IMG/VR virus record: IMGVR_UViG_3300034418_012413
Coordinates: 1 to 24,700 of that record
Source: a virus
DNA: 24,700 nt
Direction: 5' to 3' (one strand)
The position numbers and the translations under genes were made by a program. Below are positions 14,038-19,088 of the stretch, piece after piece (position 1 is the first letter of the stretch; each line of letters starts with the position of its first letter). The notes below the pieces were generated by a model, which was not told the DNA's origin, did not search any database, and saw only the letters and a list, made by a program, of their open reading frames with translations.

Positions 14038-14160
14038 TTATAAACCTATAATATCTAACATCTCCTCCAACTCATCATCAGTGATTAAATCATTGGCATA
14101 AGCATTAAACAATTGATTCATTGTGTTAATCTCTTCTCTAACTTGATCGAATTTATTCAT
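14038..14160 (-). CDS. Small acidic helical protein, 40 aa
   Basis: ATG at 14160 begins at the end of a promoter-leader cassette (context AGAGTTATG), and the frame ends at TAA 14038-14040. It encodes MNKFDQVREEINTMNQLFNA and ends DDELEEMLDIIGL. The gene at 14019 follows after 18 bases. Position right behind a promoter supports it. Confidence 0.62.
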   Translation of the reverse strand: MNKFDQVREEINTMNQLFNAYANDLITDDELEEMLDIIGL

Positions 14161-14182
14161 AACTCTCATTTCTTATTACGGT

Positions 14183-14215
14183 GTAAATATACGAACGAGG
14201 GTTCGGGGAGCCAAC
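14183..14215 (-). promoter_or_regulatory. Promoter cassette copy
   Basis: Minus-strand GTTGG, a 20-base spacer and TATATTTAC. Upstream is the shared AAAACTTCTCACAAAAG segment, which directly follows the tRNA-like gene at 14239-14364. Confidence 0.74.
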
Positions 14216-14238
14216 CCTTTTGTGAGAAGTTTTTTAGT

Positions 14239-14364
14239 AGTCAGGACAGGATTCGAACCTGTAATCAATCTGTTTCGTTAGTGATTTCTCAGGATAACTA
14301 TTCTAATTGATCTCCACCTTTCGGTTGTTATCTGGATAGCGTCTACCAATTCCGCCACCTGACT
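14239..14364 (-). tRNA. tRNA-like gene 1, 126 nt, anticodon not identifiable
   Basis: On the minus strand the 7-bp acceptor stem is AGTCAGG/CCTGACT, the D-arm is GCG-GAATTGGTAGA-CGC, and the T-arm is ACAGG-TTCGAAT-CCTGT, all perfect. Between the D- and T-arms are 76 bases rather than the ~35 of a Leu-type tRNA. They contain a 40-base hairpin block (GATAAC...GTTATC, with ACC-GAAA-GGT inside) flanked by near-repeats of TATCC. I cannot fit a 5-bp anticodon stem with a 7-base loop. D- and T-arms look Leu-like. CCA is not encoded. Confidence 0.6.
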
Positions 14365-14414
14365 ATATTTATTATTTCAAATAACTTTTACATCGTGTGC
14401 AATTAATGCTATCT

Positions 14415-14705
14415 TTATTTTGATTGAATTAAAAGCATCAACGCATTGATTTGATCTCGGTCTTGATAACCCAAAACATCATCAGGATAATCTTCAGGGA
14501 AAAACTCACGTGTAAAATGACCATTAGGAGCAAATACTGCTACCTCAAATGAGGCAAAATCATCAGGACTATCCTTATCTTTACGTGGTGTGCTGTAAGC
14601 AAATTCACCTGCAACTACACTAAGGAAAAATCCATTGTCAAAATCCATCCGGGCTCTTATACCACCCAATTTGTTTTTGAATACTAAATCTTTAAATGTT
14701 TTCAT
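14415..14705 (-). CDS. Hypothetical conserved phage protein, 96 aa
   Basis: The protein starts MKTFKDLVFKNKLGGIRARM and has FDNGFFLSVVAGEFAYSTPR, then DDFASFEVAVFAPNGHF and LGYQDRDQINALMLLIQ. It looks like a compact alpha/beta domain; similar proteins occur in Bacteroidota phages by recollection. Its promoter is at 14735-14767. Function is unknown. Confidence 0.72.
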   Translation of the reverse strand: MKTFKDLVFKNKLGGIRARMDFDNGFFLSVVAGEFAYSTPRKDKDSPDDFASFEVAVFAPNGHFTREFFPEDYPDDVLGYQDRDQINALMLLIQSK

Positions 14706-14734
14706 AACCTTTATTATTTATCTCTTTTTACATG

Positions 14735-14767
14735 GTAAATATACGAACGCTATCTCGGGGAGCCAAC
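14735..14767 (-). promoter_or_regulatory. Promoter cassette copy
   Basis: Minus-strand GTTGG, 20 bases, TATATTTAC. It lies directly behind tRNA-like gene 2 with the same upstream AAAACTTCTCATAAAAG. Confidence 0.74.
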
Positions 14768-14790
14768 CCTTTTATGAGAAGTTTTTTAGT

Positions 14791-14869
14791 AGTCAGGGAA
14801 GGATTCGAACCTACTATGTTTAAGTATCGCCAAGGAGTACCATAACTTAGCCCATTGTGCTACCTGACT
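14791..14869 (-). tRNA. tRNA-like gene 2, 79 nt, degenerate
   Basis: The acceptor stem AGTCAGG/CCTGACT is identical to the other two. The T-arm is GTAGG-TTCGAAT-CCTTC with one mismatch. The D-arm starts GCACAATGGGCTAA but pairs poorly. The middle can fold as TATG...CATA with GTA...TAC inside, not as a normal anticodon arm. It may be a decayed or unusual tRNA. Confidence 0.5.
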
Positions 14870-14899
14870 ATGTTTATTATTTCAAAGAACTTATCTTGT

Positions 14900-14985
14900 A
14901 GTCAGGACAGGATTCGAACCTGTATGTGCTCTTTATTTAACGTTGCAACTGCACTCTCCGCGTCTACCAATTCCGCCACCTGACT
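14900..14985 (-). tRNA. tRNA-like gene 3, 86 nt, Leu-like arms, anticodon not identifiable
   Basis: Acceptor stem, D-arm and T-arm are identical to tRNA-like gene 1. Its length matches a class II (Leu-type) tRNA. The 36 bases between arms contain GTGC...GCAC but no 5-bp anticodon stem with the invariant U33. The promoter at 15016-15048 lies just upstream, and the 5' flank (AAAGTTATTTGAAATAATAA) matches that of gene 1. Confidence 0.62.
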
Positions 14986-15015
14986 ATGTTTATTATTTCA
15001 AATAACTTTTACATC

Positions 15016-15048
15016 GTAAATATACGAACAATTCCTCGGGGAACCAAA
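15016..15048 (-). promoter_or_regulatory. Promoter of tRNA-like genes 3 and 2
   Basis: Minus-strand TTTGG, 20 bases, TATATTTAC. The expected transcript begins about 25 bases before tRNA-like gene 3 and can run on through gene 2. Confidence 0.75.
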
Positions 15049-15052
15049 TTTT

Positions 15053-15283
15053 TTAATAGAAAAATAAATTCCAAGCTGTATCAATTGACATGCGATGAAC
15101 ACCACGTCTGGGTTCAATGTGTTTATTTGATTCATATCTACCTCTCTCATCCATGTATGTTACATATCCTTTATCAGGGTAAACACCAATTAATTTTGAA
15201 CATGATGTTGGGGCAAAGTTATTGCTAAATACTTGTCCAATAACTTGCTTTAATTCTTCTACTTTTTCGTTTGTGTAATACAT
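15053..15283 (-). CDS. Hypothetical protein, 76 aa
   Basis: ATG at 15283 in the context AAGGTTATG is chosen; the longer in-frame opening at 15376 would begin upstream of the promoter at 15305-15337. The product starts MYYTNEKVEELKQVIGQ and ends MSIDTAWNLFFY, with SKLIGVYPDKGYVTYMDERG in the middle. No family is recognised. Confidence 0.65.
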   Translation of the reverse strand: MYYTNEKVEELKQVIGQVFSNNFAPTSCSKLIGVYPDKGYVTYMDERGRYESNKHIEPRRGVHRMSIDTAWNLFFY

Positions 15284-15304
15284 AACCTTAATTCCTTTAA
15301 CGGT

Positions 15305-15337
15305 GTAAATATACGAACGGGATTTCAGGGAGCCAAA
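15305..15337 (-). promoter_or_regulatory. Promoter cassette copy
   Basis: Minus-strand TTTGG, 20 bases, TATATTTAC, 22 bases before the ATG at 15283. Confidence 0.75.
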
Positions 15338-15358
15338 TTTTTTCATAAAGGAAGCCCA

Positions 15359-15378
15359 AGAAAGGCGCCTAAGCACCT
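15359..15378 (-). terminator. Rho-independent terminator of the ncRNA
   Basis: The minus strand forms AGGTGC-TTAG-GCGCCT, a 6-bp stem with a 4-base loop, followed by TTTCTT. It closes the transcript starting behind the promoter at 15581-15613. Confidence 0.6.
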
Positions 15379-15576
15379 ATAAATTTTTTTAACATGTTTG
15401 CGACTCAGGATATTTAGTCTATTTTAGCCTGGGACATAATTATTTGGTGTTCGGTTTATCCAGTCCGACTGCTACATAATTGTGGTAAGAACGAGTTTGT
15501 AATGCATCCGTTTTAAACCCGCGTCGTAACTGGGCGGTGCCTCCGGCTGTGCCCTGGTTTTCTAAACAGGAATTAC
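15363..15576 (-). ncRNA. Candidate structured noncoding RNA, about 215 nt, unrecognised family
   Basis: The unit has a promoter (15581-15613), no ORF above about 12 codons, and a terminator (15359-15378). It is more GC-rich than its surroundings and dense in complementary segments. The 5' end CGTAA pairs with TTACG about 45 bases on, enclosing CCTG...CAGG and GCC-GGA-GGC hairpins. Later, TCGG...CCGA forms another stem. It does not match any small RNA that I know. It could act on host or phage mRNA or on a host protein. Confidence 0.58.
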
Positions 15577-15580
15577 GATG

Positions 15581-15613
15581 ATAAATATATGAAAATCAAT
15601 GAAGGTCGCCAAA
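15581..15613 (-). promoter_or_regulatory. Promoter of the candidate ncRNA
   Basis: Minus-strand TTTGG, 20 bases, TATATTTAT: the same geometry as the gene promoters, but not followed by any reading frame. Confidence 0.7.
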
Positions 15614-16147
15614 TTTTTGCGATAGATTTTTATGATCGTATATATTTTTTTCTCCTACGTAAGGGTTGGAGGCGCGGGGAAAAGGGGTTAATCTGAGGCA
15701 ATCCTCACCTCACACTCCCCATCACCTGTTTTTCATATACCATTGTCTATCAACGTATATTATGACATGTTTTAACCGAGTTGGCCATCCTTTGGCAATT
15801 CACCTCCTCCCCGTTATCAACACATTAATTAGAATGGGTAATGTTGTTATTGGATTCGTTGTACTGGGTATTATAATAATATCTCCCCTTTGAAGGGTTT
15901 TGGAATTCCTACGATTTTTTTATTTATGGGAGTTTATTGTTATTGTTAATAACATTCATTTAAACAGCTGCTATAAGCTTGTTATAAAAGTTGCCTAACA
16001 ATAGCTAAAGTTAATTGCCTTGCAAGGTCTTGTTATAATTTATGGTTAGTGTTTAAGGCAACTAACCTTAGCCTCGTACGTTATATGCAATGCTACGTTT
16101 CTACATCGTATTAAGTTTTATCGTAATATTCTTTTTGTTTTATTTTT
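15614..16147. other. Intergenic stretch, no convincing gene
   Basis: Neither strand holds a believable gene. A plus-strand frame at 15666-15893 has poor protein character apart from a final hydrophobic 19-codon piece from ATG 15833. The right part (15960-16090) contains palindromes and boxes like those between the accessory genes further on. The short hairpin TGAGG-CAAT-CCTCA lies near 15700. Confidence 0.5.
15963..16067. repeat. Palindromic attC-like element
   Basis: The plus strand has AAACAGCTGCTATAAGCTTGTT at 15963 on (the sequence family also seen at 17082 and 18286), then the inverted pair AGTTGCCT (15989-15996)/AGGCAACT (16056-16063), the palindrome CCTTGCAAGG (16018-16027), and GGTTAG/CTAACC (16044-16067). 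The box GCCTAAC at 15993-15999 fits the RYYYAAC end of integron recombination sites. Confidence 0.45.
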
Positions 16148-16564
16148 TTAAACTTCACCAACATATTTAATAATTTTTGTATTATTTTTTGTTGATAAAA
16201 ACTCTGAAGGTGTATTAACACCAAATAATGAAAAAGATGGTTTATATTTAGGGTTGGTTAATCTAAGGATATATAAATATTTAGGTTTCTCACCCAAATT
16301 TTCCTTATCAAAAACATCTAACCAATTTTTATATTCTAAACTTGAGTAAATGTAATCACCATTTCCACCTCTTTCACTTTTAAAATCATCATTAAATTTT
16401 AAATTAGGATTGGTTGAAAGGTGATATGTATCTATAACACCGTTATATACGTAAGTGTTATGATATAATTTCTCTAATTTATTCTCATCAAAACTATTAA
16501 TCAGTGTTTTTTGCTCATTCAAATATTCACGTATGGTAGTTGCTATAAATTTTCGTAATTCCAT
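16148..16564 (-). CDS. Possible ADP-ribosyltransferase-like phage protein, 138 aa
   Basis: The N-terminus MELRKFIATTIREYLNEQ is a helix often seen at the front of marine-phage proteins. Then come LYHNTYVYNGVIDTYHLST, RGGNGDYIYSS and KYLYILRLTNPKY, in the order of the LYxGT, ST, G-x-G-x-x-IY and strand motifs of ART-fold enzymes. The fold call is a pattern judgement only, and no catalytic Glu is pinned down. The gene is strongly AT-rich. Upstream, the promoter form differs from the cassette copies. Confidence 0.55.
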   Translation of the reverse strand: MELRKFIATTIREYLNEQKTLINSFDENKLEKLYHNTYVYNGVIDTYHLSTNPNLKFNDDFKSERGGNGDYIYSSLEYKNWLDVFDKENLGEKPKYLYILRLTNPKYKPSFSLFGVNTPSEFLSTKNNTKIIKYVGEV

Positions 16565-16686
16565 AATATTTTTCTTTATACATAAATATTCAAATTTTAA
16601 ATTAAGTTAAATTTCATATTGTATAAATTTATTTTTACTAATACATAACAAATGATAAACAACATTAAAACAATTGTTTAACCAAA

Positions 16687-16695
16687 CCGTTAGTG
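16687..16695. repeat. CCGTTAGTG box at gene end
   Basis: On the minus strand the stop codon TAA of the 16690 gene lies inside CACTAACGG, a weaker version of the GCCTAACGG box that ends three other genes in this region. Confidence 0.4.
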
Positions 16696-16956
16696 ATAAT
16701 GCGCCAAAAACCAATTCCAATGTTCTGGCTTCCATATTCGGCAATCACGTTTATCTTCATTCAGTCGTGGTGGAAATTTCGACACACCTTTTATTAATCC
16801 GTTTACGTGATTTCGGTGTTTATCGTACCATTTTAAAGCATTATCAATTTGTTCAGGTGTCAAAATTTCTTCGGGCAAGGCGCACATATCACTAACATTG
16901 TGTATAGCACATTGCTCTTTCGTTTTCAATCCAAGTAATTTTTTAATCCAATTCAT
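16690..16956 (-). CDS. Hypothetical cassette gene, 88 aa
   Basis: The protein starts MNWIKKLLGLKTKEQCAIHN and ends HWNWFLAHYH; it contains ALKWYDKHRNHVNGLIKG. It has no recognised family. Upstream, the promoter cassette's own ATG (16978) is followed at once by TGC-CGT-TAA, so the cassette start is not used for this gene. This looks like a joint between promoter cassette and gene. Confidence 0.62.
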   Translation of the reverse strand: MNWIKKLLGLKTKEQCAIHNVSDMCALPEEILTPEQIDNALKWYDKHRNHVNGLIKGVSKFPPRLNEDKRDCRIWKPEHWNWFLAHYH

Positions 16957-17000
16957 CGTTCTAAATTTAACGGCACATAACTCTTATTTCTTATTACATG

Positions 17001-17033
17001 GTGAATATACGAACGAAATTTTGGGGAACCAAC
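17001..17033 (-). promoter_or_regulatory. Promoter cassette copy
   Basis: Minus-strand GTTGG, 20 bases, TATATTCAC, followed by the conserved leader through AAATAAGAGTTATG. Confidence 0.73.
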
Positions 17034-17054
17034 CCTTTTGTGAGAAAGTTTTTG

Positions 17055-17100
17055 CTAACATGGTATAACAGCCATTAAAACGGCTGCTATACGCTTGTTG
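17055..17100. repeat. Hairpin repeat, copy 1
   Basis: The plus strand forms an 11-bp stem, GTATAACAGCC/GGCTGCTATAC with one G-T pair, and the loop ATTAAAAC; outer AACA pairs with TGTT. The copy at 18259-18304 is nearly the same. It follows the stop of the gene at 17110 and precedes the promoter at 17001-17033 on the minus strand. Confidence 0.65.
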
Positions 17101-17109
17101 TGCGTAATA

Positions 17110-17316
17110 CTAATCGGCACGTCCAACAGTTGTTTTTTCTCTATCAAGCAAGTCATCTTCGAGCATTTCTTTAACCTCAAAAATAGTTTCCTTACTATCC
17201 CCACGTTCTACCATCTTCATAACCTGCTCAAGTACATGATAGCTTCGGTAGCAGCTTTCATGTACCTTGTCAATTGTAGTAGGTTGTCTTCTAATGTCAG
17301 ATAAATTTAATCTCAT
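17110..17316 (-). CDS. Hypothetical cassette gene, 68 aa
   Basis: ATG at 17316 (MRLNLSDIRRQPTTIDKVHE) is preferred over the in-frame GTG at 17331, which falls in the palindromic spacer. The rest is helical and charged, ending DREKTTVGRAD. It is followed by hairpin repeat copy 1. No family is recognised. Confidence 0.6.
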   Translation of the reverse strand: MRLNLSDIRRQPTTIDKVHESCYRSYHVLEQVMKMVERGDSKETIFEVKEMLEDDLLDREKTTVGRAD

Positions 17317-17332
17317 AATCGTACTGCGCACA

Positions 17333-17414
17333 ACACAAGCTAAAAAGCATAGCCATGCGACTTTTTGTGTTTTAATGAAGCGTGATTACTTGGCTACGCT
17401 TCTTAGCCAAACCG
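17333..17414. repeat. Palindromic spacer between cassette genes
   Basis: It holds a perfect 7-bp inverted repeat, TTGGCTA (17390-17396)/TAGCCAA (17404-17410), and a second nested hairpin built on ACACAA (17333-17338)/TTGTGT (17365-17370). On the minus strand it opens with GCTTAAC, which fits RYYYAAC, and ends near GTTGTGC. Confidence 0.5.
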
Positions 17415-17675
17415 TTAAGCTTCATTGTTAATCCAATCTATAATTCTCCGCAAGAATATAATTTTATCGCTTCTGTAAGGTGTCATTGTCTTACCAAGTT
17501 TAGGGTTTGTTTCTTGCTTTAATTCGCTTTTAGCCCAATTAAGCAAGTCAAGTCTATTCTTTTGAAACAACGAAAGCCTAGCATTGTATAAAACCAATAG
17601 CTTATCTATTGCTTCATCCTTGCTTATATCGTCTCTAATTAGGTCTGTTACTATATCAAATATTTTATCTTCCAT
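17415..17675 (-). CDS. Hypothetical cassette gene, 86 aa
   Basis: This helical protein starts MEDKIFDIVTDLIRDDISKD and ends LRRIIDWINNEA. Its TAA stop lies inside the GCTTAACGG box. It starts 24 bases after a GCCTAACGG box. No family is recognised. Confidence 0.65.
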   Translation of the reverse strand: MEDKIFDIVTDLIRDDISKDEAIDKLLVLYNARLSLFQKNRLDLLNWAKSELKQETNPKLGKTMTPYRSDKIIFLRRIIDWINNEA

Positions 17676-17698
17676 ATCGCTACTGTTTTTATACTTGT

Positions 17699-17707
17699 CC
17701 GTTAGGC
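17699..17707. repeat. CCGTTAGGC box
   Basis: On the minus strand GCCTAACGG follows the stop at 17712 after 4 bases. It is followed by AAAAACAGTAGCGAT before the next ATG, shared with the box at 18770-18778 (AAGAACAGTAGCGGAT). Confidence 0.5.
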
Positions 17708-17711
17708 CACA

Positions 17712-17924
17712 TTAAAAAGAGAGTGCGTTATCAAAACATTCGTTTTCCTTACAAAGTCTTTTTGCTTCGGCAAATGTATAACATCTGCCAACGTGGGTTT
17801 GTTCTCTGTCATTTTTAAATACTTCGTACTTGCCAATAAGTTGTGGGTGTTCTGATTCTTGGATGAAGCAACCTTTATAAAGCCACTCACCTACTTCTAT
17901 TTGTTTTGGTTTTTCTACTGCCAT
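17712..17924 (-). CDS. Hypothetical cassette gene, 70 aa
   Basis: The protein starts MAVEKPKQIEVGEWLYKGCF and contains KYEVFKNDREQTHVGRCYTF and CKENECFDNALSF. Its beta-strand pattern and four cysteines suggest a small domain. A second frame over the same bases is a shadow. No family is recognised. Confidence 0.62.
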   Translation of the reverse strand: MAVEKPKQIEVGEWLYKGCFIQESEHPQLIGKYEVFKNDREQTHVGRCYTFAEAKRLCKENECFDNALSF

Positions 17925-17963
17925 TTGTTTTTAATTTTAAGTTCGCACCATTCATATACTTAA

Positions 17964-17972
17964 CCGTTAGGC
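17964..17972. repeat. CCGTTAGGC box
   Basis: Minus-strand GCCTAACGG lies 6 bases after the stop of the 17979 gene, followed by the pair TTAAG...CTTAA before the next gene. Confidence 0.5.
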
Positions 17973-17978
17973 GTAATG

Positions 17979-18182
17979 TTAAGAAAAATCAACATTAGTA
18001 ACATCACCACACTCTTCGCAAAATTGAAAGCTAAGGTCTTTATAAGAGCCTTGTTTGTCATCTATGCCTATGCAATGTTTATCCCATCTAATTGAGTTTT
18101 CAGCACCACAAGCACTACACACAACAATAGGTATGATTAATGTCTGTTCTGTGTTATTTTCTAAGTTTTGTTCTTTATTCAT
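17979..18182 (-). CDS. Small zinc-ribbon-like protein, 67 aa
   Basis: Two CxxC knuckles, CSACGAENSIRW and CEECGDVTNVDFS, are spaced about 32 residues apart, with a further Cys and His between (KHCIG). It looks like a zinc ribbon. The start lies directly behind a promoter cassette (AAGAGTTATG). Nucleic-acid or protein binding is inferred. Confidence 0.68.
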   Translation of the reverse strand: MNKEQNLENNTEQTLIIPIVVCSACGAENSIRWDKHCIGIDDKQGSYKDLSFQFCEECGDVTNVDFS

Positions 18183-18204
18183 AACTCTTATTTCTTATTA
18201 CATG

Positions 18205-18237
18205 GTAAATATACGAACGAGGTCTCGGGGAGCCAAA
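18205..18237 (-). promoter_or_regulatory. Promoter cassette copy
   Basis: Minus-strand TTTGG, 20 bases, TATATTTAC, then the conserved leader to the ATG at 18182. Confidence 0.76.
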
Positions 18238-18258
18238 TCTTTTGTGAGAAGTTTTTTA

Positions 18259-18304
18259 CTAACATAATATAACAGCCATTAAAACGGCTTTTATACGCTT
18301 GTTG
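18259..18304. repeat. Hairpin repeat, copy 2
   Basis: The plus strand has TATAACAGCC/GGCTTTTATA with loop ATTAAAAC, flanked by AACA and TGTT: a near copy of 17055-17100. It sits in the same position, between the last gene of a unit and the next promoter cassette. Confidence 0.65.
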
Positions 18305-18314
18305 GCAGCAATGC

Positions 18315-18722
18315 CTAATAAAGGTCTTCGCTGAACAACTGTTTTAGTGGTTTATCAATCTGTTTCGCTTCGTAGGCTATTTGTGCCGCTTCAATTCTAT
18401 CAACAAATCTGTCTTTGTTGGTTATGAATCCTTGCTTTTCCCTTTCTTCAAGTGCAATACTTTTCTTAACCACCAATGTTTTATCATAACCAAGTGCTTT
18501 ACCTATGCTTTGAACAGAAGAAAAGCAATTGTGATGTCTTCGTCCTGAAACAACAAAGCCAGATTCTACATTCTTCGGTTGATGATTGTATTTATTCCCA
18601 TCATTGAACCATATAGCGGCACAAATAATGAACTCGAAAGGCACGTGCTGCCAACAATGTATAAAACCAATAGCGGTTTCATCGGTTGGCGAAGGTTTGT
18701 GCTGTTTACTAATATCTGTCAT
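18315..18722 (-). CDS. Hypothetical protein, 135 aa, phage-type
   Basis: FEFIICAAIWFNDGNKY and SGFVVSGRRHHNCF form the core, followed by EKQGFITNKDRFVDRIEAAQ and the C-terminal FSEDLY. From memory, proteins with this GFxTxxxRFVDRxEA segment and a terminal SEDLY occur in many phages and bacteria with unknown function. It is the second gene behind the promoter at 19050-19082 and ends just before hairpin repeat copy 2. Confidence 0.68.
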   Translation of the reverse strand: MTDISKQHKPSPTDETAIGFIHCWQHVPFEFIICAAIWFNDGNKYNHQPKNVESGFVVSGRRHHNCFSSVQSIGKALGYDKTLVVKKSIALEEREKQGFITNKDRFVDRIEAAQIAYEAKQIDKPLKQLFSEDLY

Positions 18723-18769
18723 ATTTTGAAGGTTTATCGTTATTTATCCGCTACTGTTCTTATGCGTAG

Positions 18770-18778
18770 CCGTTAGGC
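18770..18778. repeat. CCGTTAGGC box
   Basis: On the minus strand the TAA stop of the 18773 gene is part of GCCTAACGG. The following GCTAC...GTAGC can form a short stem. Confidence 0.5.
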
Positions 18779-19027
18779 GCAATGCCGTGAAAGAAAATCA
18801 ATACATTCAGCGTAATTAAATAAAGGTCTACACACTTGCGTTTGTCCCTGTATAATTGAACGCATCTCTTTTGCCTTATCTCTGTCTGTCCAATTACGCT
18901 TCCAAGTTGGGTCAAACAACATGATAAATGCCTCAGCTAATATTTTATCATCTAAGGCAGATGCGCCTAACAATGTATAACCGTCAGGCTTATTTTCTAC
19001 ATTTTTGAAAGTTTCTTCTGTATTCAT
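18773..19027 (-). CDS. Hypothetical cassette gene, 84 aa
   Basis: The protein starts MNTEETFKNVENKPDGYTLL and contains ALDDKILAEAFIMLFDPTWK and ends ECIDFLSRHCA. It is mostly helical and starts behind a promoter cassette. No family is recognised. Confidence 0.65.
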   Translation of the reverse strand: MNTEETFKNVENKPDGYTLLGASALDDKILAEAFIMLFDPTWKRNWTDRDKAKEMRSIIQGQTQVCRPLFNYAECIDFLSRHCA

Positions 19028-19049
19028 AACTCTTATTTCTTATTACATG

Positions 19050-19082
19050 GTAAATATACGAACGAAATTTTGGGGAGCCAAA
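19050..19082 (-). promoter_or_regulatory. Promoter cassette copy
   Basis: Minus-strand TTTGG, 20 bases, TATATTTAC, and the leader up to the ATG at 19027. It marks the right edge of the accessory region. Confidence 0.76.
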
Positions 19083-19088
19083 CCTTTT

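Noticed and set aside
14239-14364. Group I intron in tRNA-like gene 1
   Set aside because: The extra block is only 40 bases, far below the size of a group I intron core.
15284-15376. Longer N-terminus for the 76-aa protein from 15376
   Set aside because: It would cover both the promoter at 15305-15337 and the ncRNA terminator; the ATG at 15283 has the usual start context.
15363-15576. The ncRNA as a tmRNA, because it contains GTCGCAAAC like the tmRNA tag region
   Set aside because: There is no tRNA-like acceptor/T-arm, no plausible tag peptide ending in Ala-Ala, and the length is too short.
15666-15893. Plus-strand 75-codon frame ending in a hydrophobic piece
   Set aside because: Low-complexity translation, no promoter of the known type, no support for the start; only the final 19 codons look like a peptide, which is too little.
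17702-17890. Alternative 62-codon minus-strand frame over the 17712 gene
   Set aside because: It is a shadow frame in the same bases; the 17712-17924 frame has better start context and operon fit.
9303-19082. Regularly repeated promoter cassettes as a possible CRISPR array
   Set aside because: The repeats are hundreds of bases apart with genes between them and end at start codons; there are no short uniform spacers.
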